Shown: positions 25,613 through 33,893 of the stretch, piece by piece
Position numbering within the stretch: the first letter of the stretch is position 1
How the letters are laid out: every line of letters starts with the position of its first letter
NCBI GenBank assembly: GCA_025965755.1
Contig: JAOPWI010000214.1
Location: 1-54,300, forward strand
Length of the DNA: 54,300 nt
Source of the DNA: Frankiales bacterium
Lineage (GTDB): Bacteria; Actinomycetota; Actinomycetes; Mycobacteriales; SCTD01
Direction: 5' to 3'
Notes under the pieces: generated by a model
What the model saw: only the letters and a program-made list of their open reading frames with translations
Told to the model about the DNA's origin: nothing
The model's database searches: none
Program-made: the position numbers and the translations under genes

Positions 25613-26065
25613 TCAGGCCCGCGGGTCGAAGCAGCCGTCGAACTCGAAGACCGGGTTGGGCACGTCGTTGCCATGCGTGTCCGTGATCGTGGTCAGGCCG
25701 ACGAGCTTGGACGGCCCTCCGGCGACGAAGCACGCGTTGCTCTTGGCCTGCACCTCGAACTTGCCCTGGTGCGTGCCCTGCTTGTGGTCCGTGAAGGTCA
25801 CGAGACAGATCCAGTCGGCGCCAGGTCCGGCATCGGCGACCCTGGGACCGCCCTTGTCGCATGCGGCGCTCGCGGCGATCTGGGCGACGCTGACGCCGGA
25901 GTAGCCCAGGATGCCGGCCTGCTGCACGTACAGGTTGGCGAACGTCGCGGCGAGCGCGCTCTCGAGCCGAGGCCTGGTGACGCCCGTGCCACCGCACCCG
26001 GACAGCGATGCCGCGGCGGCGAGCGCGAGCCCGCCGGTCAGGGCAGCCTTGAGGATCGGATGCAT
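25613..26065 (-). CDS. Small secreted lipoprotein
   Basis: 150 residues from ATG 26065, with GGAGGG seven bases upstream. A lipoprotein signal runs from residue 1 to the lipobox LSGC (Cys24), so the mature protein is anchored outside the membrane. The mature part contains further cysteines in DKGG, WICLV, NACF and DGCF contexts, likely forming disulfides. It starts 2 bases after the permease stop and closes the five-gene operon. The family is not recognised; a substrate- or stress-sensing accessory of the ABC exporter is likely. Confidence 0.82.
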   Translation of the reverse strand: MHPILKAALTGGLALAAAASLSGCGGTGVTRPRLESALAATFANLYVQQAGILGYSGVSVAQIAASAACDKGGPRVADAGPGADWICLVTFTDHKQGTHQGKFEVQAKSNACFVAGGPSKLVGLTTITDTHGNDVPNPVFEFDGCFDPRA

Positions 26066-26067
26066 GA

Positions 26068-26943
26068 TCACCCTCCGGTGATGTCGCGGCGGCGCAGGAC
26101 CGCGTAGGCGACGGCCAGGCAGACCACGGTCCAGCCGGCGGAGACCAGCAGGCCGTCGATCAGGGGGCCGGAGAAGCGGTCCTCGGTCAGCAGGCCGTGC
26201 CAGGACTCGAACGGTGTGGTCAGCAGCAGGTGCCGCACTGCGTCCAGCCCACCGAGGCTGCCGGCGAGCTGCATGACCAGGCCGATCACCACCGGCCCGA
26301 CGACGCCGACCGCCGGATTGCGGCTGACCACCGACAGCAGCACCGCGACGGCGGTGAACCCGATCAGGGGCGCGATCGCGGTGGCCCAGCTGGCCAGGAC
26401 CAGCGGCAGAGCGGCGTGGGAGGGGAGCAGCTGGCCGGTCAGTCCGACAAGGCTCTGCCGGCCGACGATCAGCGAGCTGGCCGTGATGGTGCTCGCGGCG
26501 AGCAACAGCAGGACCGAGAGCGCGAAGAGCACGGACGCGACGGTCTTGGCCCAGAAGATCTGGGTGCGGCTGACCGAGCGGGTCAGGACGGTCTTCCAGG
26601 TGCCGTGCTGGTCCTCGCTGGCGAAGATGTCGCCGGCGACCAGTGCCGTGAGCAGCGGAAAGACCCACTGGGCGGCGAACCCCAGCACCAGCAGCGGCAT
26701 CGCGTAGCCGCTGTCGTGGATGTGCCGTCCGTAGATGTTGTCCTTGGGCGGCCGCTGTTGCCCGTCGAGGACGAGCACGAGCAGGACGGGGGCGAGCAGG
26801 CTGCCGAGCAGGGTGTAGCGGGCCCGGGCCTGCGCCGCGAGCTTGCGAAGCTCCCAGCGAAGTGCGGTCGGCGTGCCAGGTCGCCGGTTGGCGGCTCCCG
26901 GGCGCCGAACCTCCCGGATTCGGGCGCTGGTCGTGGCGGTCAT
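26068..26943 (-). CDS. ABC-2 type permease
   Basis: 291 residues. About six hydrophobic segments are seen, with a cytoplasmic basic N-terminus (RIREVRRPGAANRRPG). The GDIFASEDQHGTWKTVLTRSVSR stretch after the second helix is typical of ABC-2 permeases, where the GT...LL/TRP-like motif contacts the ATPase. ATG 26943 overlaps the ATPase stop by 4 bases, so they form one exporter. The cargo is unknown; bacitracin- or lantibiotic-type resistance exporters have this layout. Confidence 0.9.
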   Translation of the reverse strand: MTATTSARIREVRRPGAANRRPGTPTALRWELRKLAAQARARYTLLGSLLAPVLLVLVLDGQQRPPKDNIYGRHIHDSGYAMPLLVLGFAAQWVFPLLTALVAGDIFASEDQHGTWKTVLTRSVSRTQIFWAKTVASVLFALSVLLLLAASTITASSLIVGRQSLVGLTGQLLPSHAALPLVLASWATAIAPLIGFTAVAVLLSVVSRNPAVGVVGPVVIGLVMQLAGSLGGLDAVRHLLLTTPFESWHGLLTEDRFSGPLIDGLLVSAGWTVVCLAVAYAVLRRRDITGG

Positions 26944-27902
26944 GGCCTGGCTCCGGTCGGGGATCGGTCGAGGCTGCCGGGGACGGTCTCGGGCGAGGTC
27001 TCGGTGAGCATGAAGAACAGTGACTGCAGCGGCGCCTCCTGCAGGCTCAGGGCGCGCAGTGCCAGGCCGTGCCGGACCACCGCCGACAGGTAGGCGTCCA
27101 CTGCGTCCAGCGAGCCGCGCACGGCTAGCGCCCCGTCAAGGGCGAGGACCGTCAGTCCGGGCCGGCCGGCGGCGAGCGCGAGCGCGGACTGGTCGTCACT
27201 CGTCGACAGCCGGTGCGCCGGCTCCGGTGCCTGCTCGCGGAGCGTCGCGATGGTGCCGTGGTAGACGACCGTGCCCGTCCGCATGATGGTGACGTTGTCG
27301 CAGATCTGCTCGACCTCGCCCATGTCGTGGCTGCTGAGCAGGACCGTCAGGCCGCTGGCGGCGAGCTGCCCGACCAGGGCGCGCATGTCTCGGATCCCGG
27401 CGGGATCCAGCCCGTTCGCCGGCTCGTCGAGGACCAGCAGGCGAGGTTCGCGCAGCAGCGCTGCCGCGACCCCCAGGCGCTGCCGCATCCCGAAGGAGTA
27501 GCCGCCGACCTTGTCGCGGTCCCGACCGGTCAGGTCGACGGTGTCGAGCACCCGGTCGATGCGGGTGGGCGCATCGCCGCCGTCCAGGCCGGCCAACAGC
27601 TCGAGGTTCACCCGGCCGCTGAGGTAGGGGTAGAACCTGGGGCTCTCGAGGAATCCGGCCACGCCGTCCAGCGCCCGGGTGCCGTCCCGCTGCCAGGTCC
27701 GACCAAGAACCTGCAGCGTCCCGCCGTCGGGCCGGATGAGCCCGAAGAGCATCCGCAGGAACGTCGTCTTGCCGGCGCCGTTGGGCCCCAGCACCCCGTA
27801 GACCTCGCCCTGCGCGACGGCCATCGAGATGCCGTCGACGGCCGTCAGCGCGCCGTAGCGCTTGGTCACGTCGACGGCGTTCACCGCCAGGATGTCGCTC
27901 AT
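26940..27902 (-). CDS. ABC-2 transporter ATP-binding protein
   Basis: 320 residues with Walker A GPNGAGKTT (about 41-49), signature YSFGMRQRLG, Walker B LLVLDEPANGLDP and switch histidine in LSSHD. The C-terminal 90 residues form the extra domain common in DrrA/BcrA-type drug and lipid exporters. It follows the kinase gene after 69 bases and overlaps the permease gene. Its product should energise the ABC-2 permease. Confidence 0.95.
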   Translation of the reverse strand: MSDILAVNAVDVTKRYGALTAVDGISMAVAQGEVYGVLGPNGAGKTTFLRMLFGLIRPDGGTLQVLGRTWQRDGTRALDGVAGFLESPRFYPYLSGRVNLELLAGLDGGDAPTRIDRVLDTVDLTGRDRDKVGGYSFGMRQRLGVAAALLREPRLLVLDEPANGLDPAGIRDMRALVGQLAASGLTVLLSSHDMGEVEQICDNVTIMRTGTVVYHGTIATLREQAPEPAHRLSTSDDQSALALAAGRPGLTVLALDGALAVRGSLDAVDAYLSAVVRHGLALRALSLQEAPLQSLFFMLTETSPETVPGSLDRSPTGARP

Positions 27903-27971
27903 GTGGGCGACGGTAGGGATCGCGCATGAAGGGACGATGAAGAGCGTGACTGACCAGCTGCGCGTGGTCGG

Positions 27972-29492
27972 CTACGGCTGCACGGGGAGCAGCACGCTCG
28001 CTGTCGTTCCCTCGGGCCCGTGAGCACACGAAAGCCCGAAGCGGTCCTGGTAGCGATGGTGCGTGCCGTTCGAGCACAGGCGAAGCTCGCCGCCGGCCTG
28101 CTCGACCAGGGTGCGGACCAGCGCGAGTCCGAGGCCGGCGCCGGGCCGGGACCGGGCCCCGTCGGCGCGTGCGAACCGGTCAGCGGCGGTCGGCAGGAGT
28201 GCCGGGTCGACGCCCGTTCCGTCGTCGGTCACCGTGAGCACGGCGGTGTCCTCGACCCCCCGGACGTGAACAGCCACCGGGCCCTGTCCGTGCAGCAGGG
28301 CGTTGCCGATCAGGTTGTTCACCGCCTGGCGCACGTGAGCTGCCGACATCGGTACCGGCAACGGCTGTCCGGCCGTCTGGGCGCTGAACGCGACGGTCCG
28401 GCGGCCGTGATCGTCGGCGCTGCGGGCTGCCTCGTCGCGCTCGGCCGTGACGGCGCGCGCGATGTCCGCCAGGTCGCACCGGCTTGCCGCGGTCCCTCGC
28501 CTGGCCTCCCGCTGCCCGCTCCGGTTGTCGCTCGTGCTGATCTGCAGGAGCTGCTCGGCGAGCGCGATGAGGGTGTCGACGTCCTGCCCGAGCTCGCGCA
28601 GCGTCGCCTCGTGCTCGGAGGCGCTGCGCGTCCGTCGTCGCGCCAGCTGGATCCGCGTGGACAGCAGCGTCAGCGGGGTCCGCAGCTCGTGCGAGGCGTC
28701 CTGCGTGAACCGGCGCTCCCGATCGACTGCCTGCTCCAGCGCCTCCAAGACCTCGTTCAGCGTCTGCCCGAGCCGGGTGACCTCGTCGTCGCGGTCGACG
28801 GGGACATCCAGCCGGACACCTCGCGCTCCTGCGGCGATCGACGCGGCTTGCGCGCGGTAGCGCTCGACCGGGGTCAGCGCCGCCTTGGCGAGCCGTTCGC
28901 CGACCACGGCCGTCACCACGAGCGAGGCCAGGCCGGCCACCAGGAGCTGGGCGAGCAGCTCGCGCAGCGCCTCGTCACGGGCGTCCTTGCGATCGGCGAC
29001 GAGCAGCACCCGGGCCGGGCCGGGACCGGGCAGCGGGACCGTCAGCAGCCGAAGCGGCCGTCGACTCGCCGGCAGGAGCGCGCCGATGTCGGCGATGACC
29101 TCCCCGTCAACAGCGGTGCGCGCCTGCCTGGGTGTGAGCAGCGGCGCGGCCCCGAGCTCGGGGCCGTGCGCCAGGACCCGGCCGGCCGCGTCCAGCACCT
29201 GGTACCGGCCGGCGCCGGGCACAGGTGGGAACGAGCCGGTGAGCTCGAGCTGCCCCGTGCTCGCGACCAGCGGCGCCAGGGCGACGGCCTCGTTGCGCAG
29301 GTCGGTGTTCAGGCGCAGGTCCAGGGCGTAGGAGACGCGCCAGTAGACGAACGACCCGGCAGCCGCCAGGACCAGGCTGATCGCGACGACGAAGCCGGCG
29401 ACGAGGCGCACCCGCAGCGGAAGGCTGGACAGCGTCCGCCGGCCTGCCCCCACCGGGCTCACCCGTGGCCGGGTCTGCGGTGGCTCCCTCAC
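27972..29492 (-). CDS. Membrane sensor histidine kinase (HAMP, HisKA)
   Basis: 506 residues from GTG 29492, overlapping the regulator stop (GTGA). Two membrane helices (about 20-42 and 175-195) flank an extracytoplasmic sensor of about 130 residues. A HAMP segment (about 197-250) leads to the H-box DASHELRTPL, the N-box NNLIGNALLHG, G1 DDGTGVD and G2 GAGLGLALV, all intact. It pairs with the OmpR-type regulator and is followed by the ABC genes, a layout common to envelope-stress and antibiotic-detox modules. Confidence 0.94.
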   Translation of the reverse strand: MREPPQTRPRVSPVGAGRRTLSSLPLRVRLVAGFVVAISLVLAAAGSFVYWRVSYALDLRLNTDLRNEAVALAPLVASTGQLELTGSFPPVPGAGRYQVLDAAGRVLAHGPELGAAPLLTPRQARTAVDGEVIADIGALLPASRRPLRLLTVPLPGPGPARVLLVADRKDARDEALRELLAQLLVAGLASLVVTAVVGERLAKAALTPVERYRAQAASIAAGARGVRLDVPVDRDDEVTRLGQTLNEVLEALEQAVDRERRFTQDASHELRTPLTLLSTRIQLARRRTRSASEHEATLRELGQDVDTLIALAEQLLQISTSDNRSGQREARRGTAASRCDLADIARAVTAERDEAARSADDHGRRTVAFSAQTAGQPLPVPMSAAHVRQAVNNLIGNALLHGQGPVAVHVRGVEDTAVLTVTDDGTGVDPALLPTAADRFARADGARSRPGAGLGLALVRTLVEQAGGELRLCSNGTHHRYQDRFGLSCAHGPEGTTASVLLPVQP

Positions 29493-30166
29493 CCGCCGGC
29501 CGGGTCCAGCCGGTAGCCGACGCCCCGGACGGTCTGGATGGACCGGCGTCCGAACGGACGGTCGATCTTGGACCGGAGGCTGGCGACGTGGACGTCGATC
29601 GTGTTGGACCGCAGGTCGGTGTCGCCGTCCCACACCTCGTCCAGGATCGCGAAGCGGCTGACCACCTGTCCGGACCGGCCCAGCAGCAGCGCGAGGATGT
29701 CGAACTCCCGCGCCGACAGCGCGACGGACTGACCCGCTCGCGACACCTGCCGACCTATCGGGTCGAGGACCAGGTCACCCGCCCGGGCCGCGATCAGCCC
29801 GCTGCCACCACTTCGCCGGTGCAAGGCCCGCAGCCGGGCCAGGAGCTCGTCGAGCTCGAAGGGCTTGGCGAGGTAGTCATCCGCCCCGGCGTCGAGCCCT
29901 CCGACGCGGTCGGACAGGCCTCCCCGAGCCGTCAGCAGCAGAGCCGGAGTCCGGTGCCCCTCGGCCCGCAGGGTCCGGACGATGTCCGGGCCTTCGATCC
30001 CAGGAAGCATCCAGTCCAGCAGCAGGACGTCGAACCCGCCATGACGAGCCGCTCCCAGCGCCGCGACGCCGTCGTGATGCACCGAGGTGGTGCAGCCGCC
30101 TTCGGTCAGCGCCTGCTCGAGCAGTTCGGCCAGTCGCACCTCGTCCTCCGCAACCAGCACCCGCAC
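29489..30166 (-). CDS. OmpR/PhoB-family response regulator
   Basis: 225 residues from GTG 30166, chosen because VRVLVAEDE is the normal receiver start; a longer reading would add VAVLSQVAVLSQ, encoded by the 18-bp tandem repeat. The receiver has the DE pair, the phosphoacceptor aspartate in LLLDWMLPG and the lysine in YLAKPF. The winged helix ends in NTIDVHVASLRSKI and RGVGYRL. It heads the five-gene operon and probably controls the ABC-2 exporter. Confidence 0.94.
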   Translation of the reverse strand: MRVLVAEDEVRLAELLEQALTEGGCTTSVHHDGVAALGAARHGGFDVLLLDWMLPGIEGPDIVRTLRAEGHRTPALLLTARGGLSDRVGGLDAGADDYLAKPFELDELLARLRALHRRSGGSGLIAARAGDLVLDPIGRQVSRAGQSVALSAREFDILALLLGRSGQVVSRFAILDEVWDGDTDLRSNTIDVHVASLRSKIDRPFGRRSIQTVRGVGYRLDPAGG

Positions 30167-30175
30167 CGGGACAGT

Positions 30176-30211
30176 CTGGCTCAGCACCGCAACCTGGCTC
30201 AGCACCGCAAC
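30176..30211. repeat. 18-bp perfect tandem repeat upstream of the response regulator
   Basis: CTGGCTCAGCACCGCAAC occurs twice in tandem (30176-30193 and 30194-30211), starting 10 bases before the regulator start. OmpR-family regulators bind tandem direct repeats, so this could be an autoregulation site; it could also be a simple duplication. Confidence 0.75.
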
Positions 30212-30241
30212 GCCTCGACGGCACGTCCGCAGTGCTGGCAC

Positions 30242-31010
30242 GGGCCCACGCTCCCGTGGCTTCAGCGCCTCCGCGCTTCCCGGGGCGGTTCACTGCTGCG
30301 CGCCGTCGACGTGCTCGCGGACGGCCCGCCGCCGCGAGCGCGCCGGGCGCGCCGTGTGGGCCCTCGCCAGGCGCGTGAAAGGGTCATCCGTCACCGCGGT
30401 ATCAGACACTGTCCGCCACCATCAGCGTGGGCAGTACGGGTGGCGGCGGGGATGTGCGGCCCGGGCCTGACGGCGCCGGCCCGGCGCGGGCGGTGGAGGG
30501 ATCGACAGGAGTGAGGGAGGGGTTGACGCAGCCGCATGCTCAGTTCGCGCACCGTGGTGCCGCCTCGGGCCACGCGCCGGTGCCCTGCGCGCCGGCGCCG
30601 CAGCTCAGGTCCTGTCCCGCTCCGGCAGCTCCGAGCGCCCGTGCCGGCAGGACCCGCCGGTCGACAGGACGGACCGCGGTCCCGGTTCCCGTCGGAGCTG
30701 GCGGCGGTGACGGCGTGACGGCAGTGACCTCGGCCGGCGCTCCCGCGACCGGGCGTCGTGCGGTGAGCCCGCTTCGGCGCCGCCCGGGCGCCGGCGGTGG
30801 CGGCGTCCCCGCGCAGGCGCACCGGCCGCGGCAGGGGCCCGGCTCACGCGAGGTGTGGTCAGGACGGCTTCTCCGGCAGACCGTCGCCCGCCCGCCCGCC
30901 TGCCCGGCCGGCACCCGCAGCGCGTACGACGCTGAGCCGGATGCGGGCCGGTCCGTGACCGCGCCCGATCCGGTCGAGGCGCCGGTGGCCGAGGGAAACG
31001 GGCCCTCCCG
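30242..31010. other. Long gap with no convincing gene
   Basis: This 770-base stretch between divergent regulators holds a long open frame on the plus strand (30427-31014), but its product is a low-complexity Pro/Gly/Arg/Ala chain without a domain, and other frames are open to a similar degree, as expected at this GC content. It probably holds the two divergent promoters. No RNA gene, strong hairpin or repeat beyond the tandem repeat was seen. Confidence 0.4.
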
Positions 31011-32171
31011 GTGATCGGTTCATCGGGGAGGCCGCGCCTCTGGCTGGTCGACGACGAGCAGCACGTCCTGTCCGGACTGAAGCGGACGCTGCGCACCCAC
31101 TGGGACGTGACGACCATGACCGAGCCGGTCCTCGCCCTGGCTCGGCTGGAGGCCGCGGTCGCTGACCAGCTCGAGCCGGCTGTGCTGGTCAGCGACATGC
31201 GCATGCCCGGGCTGGACGGGGCTCAGATGCTGGCTCGCGCCCGGTTGCTGTCCCCCGACACGGTGCGCGTGCTGCTGACCGGAGAGGCGGACATCGCCGC
31301 CGCGATCCGCTCTGTCAACGACGGGGGCATCTTCCGGTTCCTCACCAAGCCCTGTCCCCCGGAGGAGCTGGACCGGGCGCTGGAGGCCGCGCTCGAGCAG
31401 CACCGCCTGGTCACAGCGGAGAAGGTCCTGCTCGAGCGCACGCTGGCCGGTGCGGTGGGCGCGCTGAGCGACACGCTGTCGCTGGCCGCGCCGGGCCTGT
31501 TCACGCGGGTCGTCCGGATCAAGCGGATGGCCCTGGCGATCGCCCGGCAGGCCGGGCACAGCCTGCCCTGGCACGACGAGATCGCGCTGACGCTGACGCA
31601 CCTGGGCACGGTCAGCCTGCCGCGCGCGGTGCTGGACAAGCTGGACCGGGACCAGGACCTGCTGCCCGACGAGCAGGCCATGGTGGAGCGGGTGCCCGCC
31701 CTGTCGGCCCGGCTCCTCAACGGCATTCCGCGCCTCGAGGCGGTGCAGGCGGCGGTCACCGCGAGCCCGCTGCGGTTCGACGGCCGCGGTTCACCGTGCG
31801 GCGAACCGACCGGCGCCGAGCTGCCGTTGTCGTCCCGACTGCTGCGCCTGGCCGGCGACCTCGACCGGCTGATCTCCGGCGGCATGCCGGCTGCCGATGC
31901 CGTCAACGTGCTCGCGCAGGACCCCGGCGCCTACGACCCGGACCTGCTGGCTGCCGCCCGGGTCACGGGCGGCTCCGCCAAGCGCAACTTGCAGATGCTG
32001 CCCATCGATCGGCTCGAACGGGGAATGATCATCGCCGTGGACGTGACGTCCGCGTCTGGCGCGCTGCTGATCGGGCGGGGCAGCACCGTCACCGCGGGCC
32101 TGGTCGAGCATCTGAGCAACCACAAGGAGAGCGGCAGCTTTCGGGGCACCATCGTGGTCGAGGTCGTGTGA
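31011..32171 (+). CDS. Response regulator with degenerate HD-GYP domain
   Basis: 386 residues from GTG 31011. The receiver (about 8-125) has LVDDEQ, phosphoacceptor D in LVSDMRMPG and the lysine in LTKPC, and resembles RpfG-type receivers. Residues about 150-310 align by pattern with HD-GYP phosphodiesterases, but the metal ligands are lost: LLHDIGK reads LTHLGTV, the HHER position reads SPLRF and GYP reads GSP (DGRGSPCGE). A C-terminal domain of about 60 residues (LERGMIIAVDVTSASGALLI) often accompanies HD-GYP proteins. It is therefore probably a binding or scaffold protein, not an active c-di-GMP phosphodiesterase. Convergent with the REC-HDOD-REC gene. Confidence 0.82.
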   Translation: MIGSSGRPRLWLVDDEQHVLSGLKRTLRTHWDVTTMTEPVLALARLEAAVADQLEPAVLVSDMRMPGLDGAQMLARARLLSPDTVRVLLTGEADIAAAIRSVNDGGIFRFLTKPCPPEELDRALEAALEQHRLVTAEKVLLERTLAGAVGALSDTLSLAAPGLFTRVVRIKRMALAIARQAGHSLPWHDEIALTLTHLGTVSLPRAVLDKLDRDQDLLPDEQAMVERVPALSARLLNGIPRLEAVQAAVTASPLRFDGRGSPCGEPTGAELPLSSRLLRLAGDLDRLISGGMPAADAVNVLAQDPGAYDPDLLAAARVTGGSAKRNLQMLPIDRLERGMIIAVDVTSASGALLIGRGSTVTAGLVEHLSNHKESGSFRGTIVVEVV

Positions 32172-32210
32172 CCTGGGCTCAGCCCCCGGGCCCGGTCCCG
32201 GCCGGAGCGG

Positions 32211-33893
32211 TCACAGCCCGGCGACGTCCTCCTGCAGGAACATCGTGCTCAGCAGGTTGAGCAGCTCATCCGGTTCGAAGGGCTTCACCAGGAAGAAGTC
32301 GGCACCGGCCGTCCACGCCGAGGCGCTGGTCAGCGAATCGGTCGCCGCGGTCAGCATGATGACGGGCAGCGGCTGACCCGGCAGCGCGCGAATCCGCTCC
32401 AGAACCTGCAGTCCGCTGATACCCGGCATCATCACGTCGAGGACCACGCAGTCGGGCCGGGCCAGGCCGATCTCCGTCAGCCCGTCCTGGCCGTTCCCCG
32501 CGCTGCGGGTGGAGAAGCCCTCCATCTCGAGGATGTCGACCAGGAGCTGCCGGATGCTCTCGTCGTCGTCGACGACCAGCACCTCCGGAGCGGTCCGGGT
32601 GATCCCCAGGGGGTCCGCCGAGCGTTCCGGGCGGAACGCCGGGGCGGCCCCGGCTGTCGCACTCAGTTCGGGTCGACACTGCTGGCGGGCCAGTCGCGAG
32701 GCCCGCTCGGCGGCCTGGCGCCAGTCGGTGGCGCGCCCCCGCAACTGTGGGTGCTGCAGCAGTGACTCGAGCTCGTCGCGACCCTCCGGCTCACCGTCGG
32801 CCGAGGCCCCGCCGGCCCGGAGGAGCAGGTGTGCGGCCCGCAGGACGCCGTGCACTCCCAGCCCGGCGCCACTGGTACGGGCAGGCTGGTCCTGGGTGGC
32901 GACGGCGGTGACGATCTGCTGAGGCAGACCCCACAGGTTGAGCAGCTCGGCCCCTACCTCGGACCAGGCGAAGCCGGCCCGCTCGGTCGTCACCTGCTCC
33001 ACGGGACGCCCCTCGCGTCGCGCGCGGCGCAGGTCGTCGCAGACGGTGTGGGGATCAGCGGCCGCGGCCGCGAGCATCCCGACATCGCGCAGCGAGGCGG
33101 CAACCTCCACGAAGGGCGCCAGCGCCGGGCTCGCCATCTCGGGGGCCAGCAGCCCGATCGCCACCGAGTGCTCCCAGCCTGCCAGCAGCGCGTCATGCAG
33201 TTCCTGGCCGGCCTCTGGCCAGCTCCACAGGCCGCCCTCCGCCGCGAGCAGCGCTCGGATCATGGGCAGGCCCAGGGTCGCCAGCGCATAGTCGACGGAG
33301 ACGACCCGGGGGCGGGCGCCGTAGAACGCCGAGTTCGCGAGCTGGAGCACCTTGGCGGTCAGCGCAACGTCCCGGTGCGCATGCTCGATGAAGCGCCCGA
33401 GGGTCGCCCCCGGGTCCCCCAGCACGGCTGTGAGGTCCTGCATCAGCCGAGGCGGGCTGGGCAGGGTCCGCAGGGCACCGGCCACGGCCCGCAGCTCAGC
33501 GGCGTTGTCGCGGGCCAGCCCGGCCGTCAGCTGTCGCACGACCTGCGTCAGGTGGGTGACCTCGCACGGCTTGTTGAGGAAGCGGTGCGCCACGAACGCG
33601 GCGCGCACGGCAGCGTCGGGCTCGGTGTGGCCGGAGAGCACCACCCGGGCGACACCGGGATGCTGCTCACGGACACGCGTCAGCAGCTCCGCGCCGCCCA
33701 TGCCGGGCATGCGCATGTCCGAGATCAGGACGTCGCAGGGCTGCTCGGCGATCATCTCCAGCGCGGAGAACCCGCTCGTGGCGAACCGCATGTCCCACTC
33801 ACCCCGCATGCCCCGCAGGGACCTGCGCAGGCCGTCGAGAATGCGCGGCTCGTCATCGACGAACAGCAACCGTGCGTGCGCCGGCTCGGTCAC
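32211..33893 (-). CDS. REC-HDOD-REC signalling protein
   Basis: 560 residues from GTG 33893, overlapping the kinase stop (GTGA). The N-terminal receiver (about 7-125) has LFVDDEP, D in LISDMRMPG and the lysine in LNKPC. The HDOD domain (about 140-370) has LPSPPRLMQDL, DVALTAKVLQLANSAFYG and ALATLGLPMIRALL, its hallmark run. A second receiver (about 440-560) has VVDDDES, D in VVLDVMMPG and the lysine in LVKPF. HDOD domains bind rather than cleave signalling molecules. Two receivers around an HDOD domain allow input from two kinases or phosphate sharing; the adjacent HNOBA kinase is the likely donor. Confidence 0.9.
   Translation of the reverse strand: MTEPAHARLLFVDDEPRILDGLRRSLRGMRGEWDMRFATSGFSALEMIAEQPCDVLISDMRMPGMGGAELLTRVREQHPGVARVVLSGHTEPDAAVRAAFVAHRFLNKPCEVTHLTQVVRQLTAGLARDNAAELRAVAGALRTLPSPPRLMQDLTAVLGDPGATLGRFIEHAHRDVALTAKVLQLANSAFYGARPRVVSVDYALATLGLPMIRALLAAEGGLWSWPEAGQELHDALLAGWEHSVAIGLLAPEMASPALAPFVEVAASLRDVGMLAAAAADPHTVCDDLRRARREGRPVEQVTTERAGFAWSEVGAELLNLWGLPQQIVTAVATQDQPARTSGAGLGVHGVLRAAHLLLRAGGASADGEPEGRDELESLLQHPQLRGRATDWRQAAERASRLARQQCRPELSATAGAAPAFRPERSADPLGITRTAPEVLVVDDDESIRQLLVDILEMEGFSTRSAGNGQDGLTEIGLARPDCVVLDVMMPGISGLQVLERIRALPGQPLPVIMLTAATDSLTSASAWTAGADFFLVKPFEPDELLNLLSTMFLQEDVAGL

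Noticed and set aside
30427..31014. A 195-residue open frame ending in a GTGA overlap with the response regulator.
   Set aside because: The product is low-complexity Pro/Gly/Arg/Ala with no domain, other frames are equally open, and any GTGA start will end an overlapping frame in this way.
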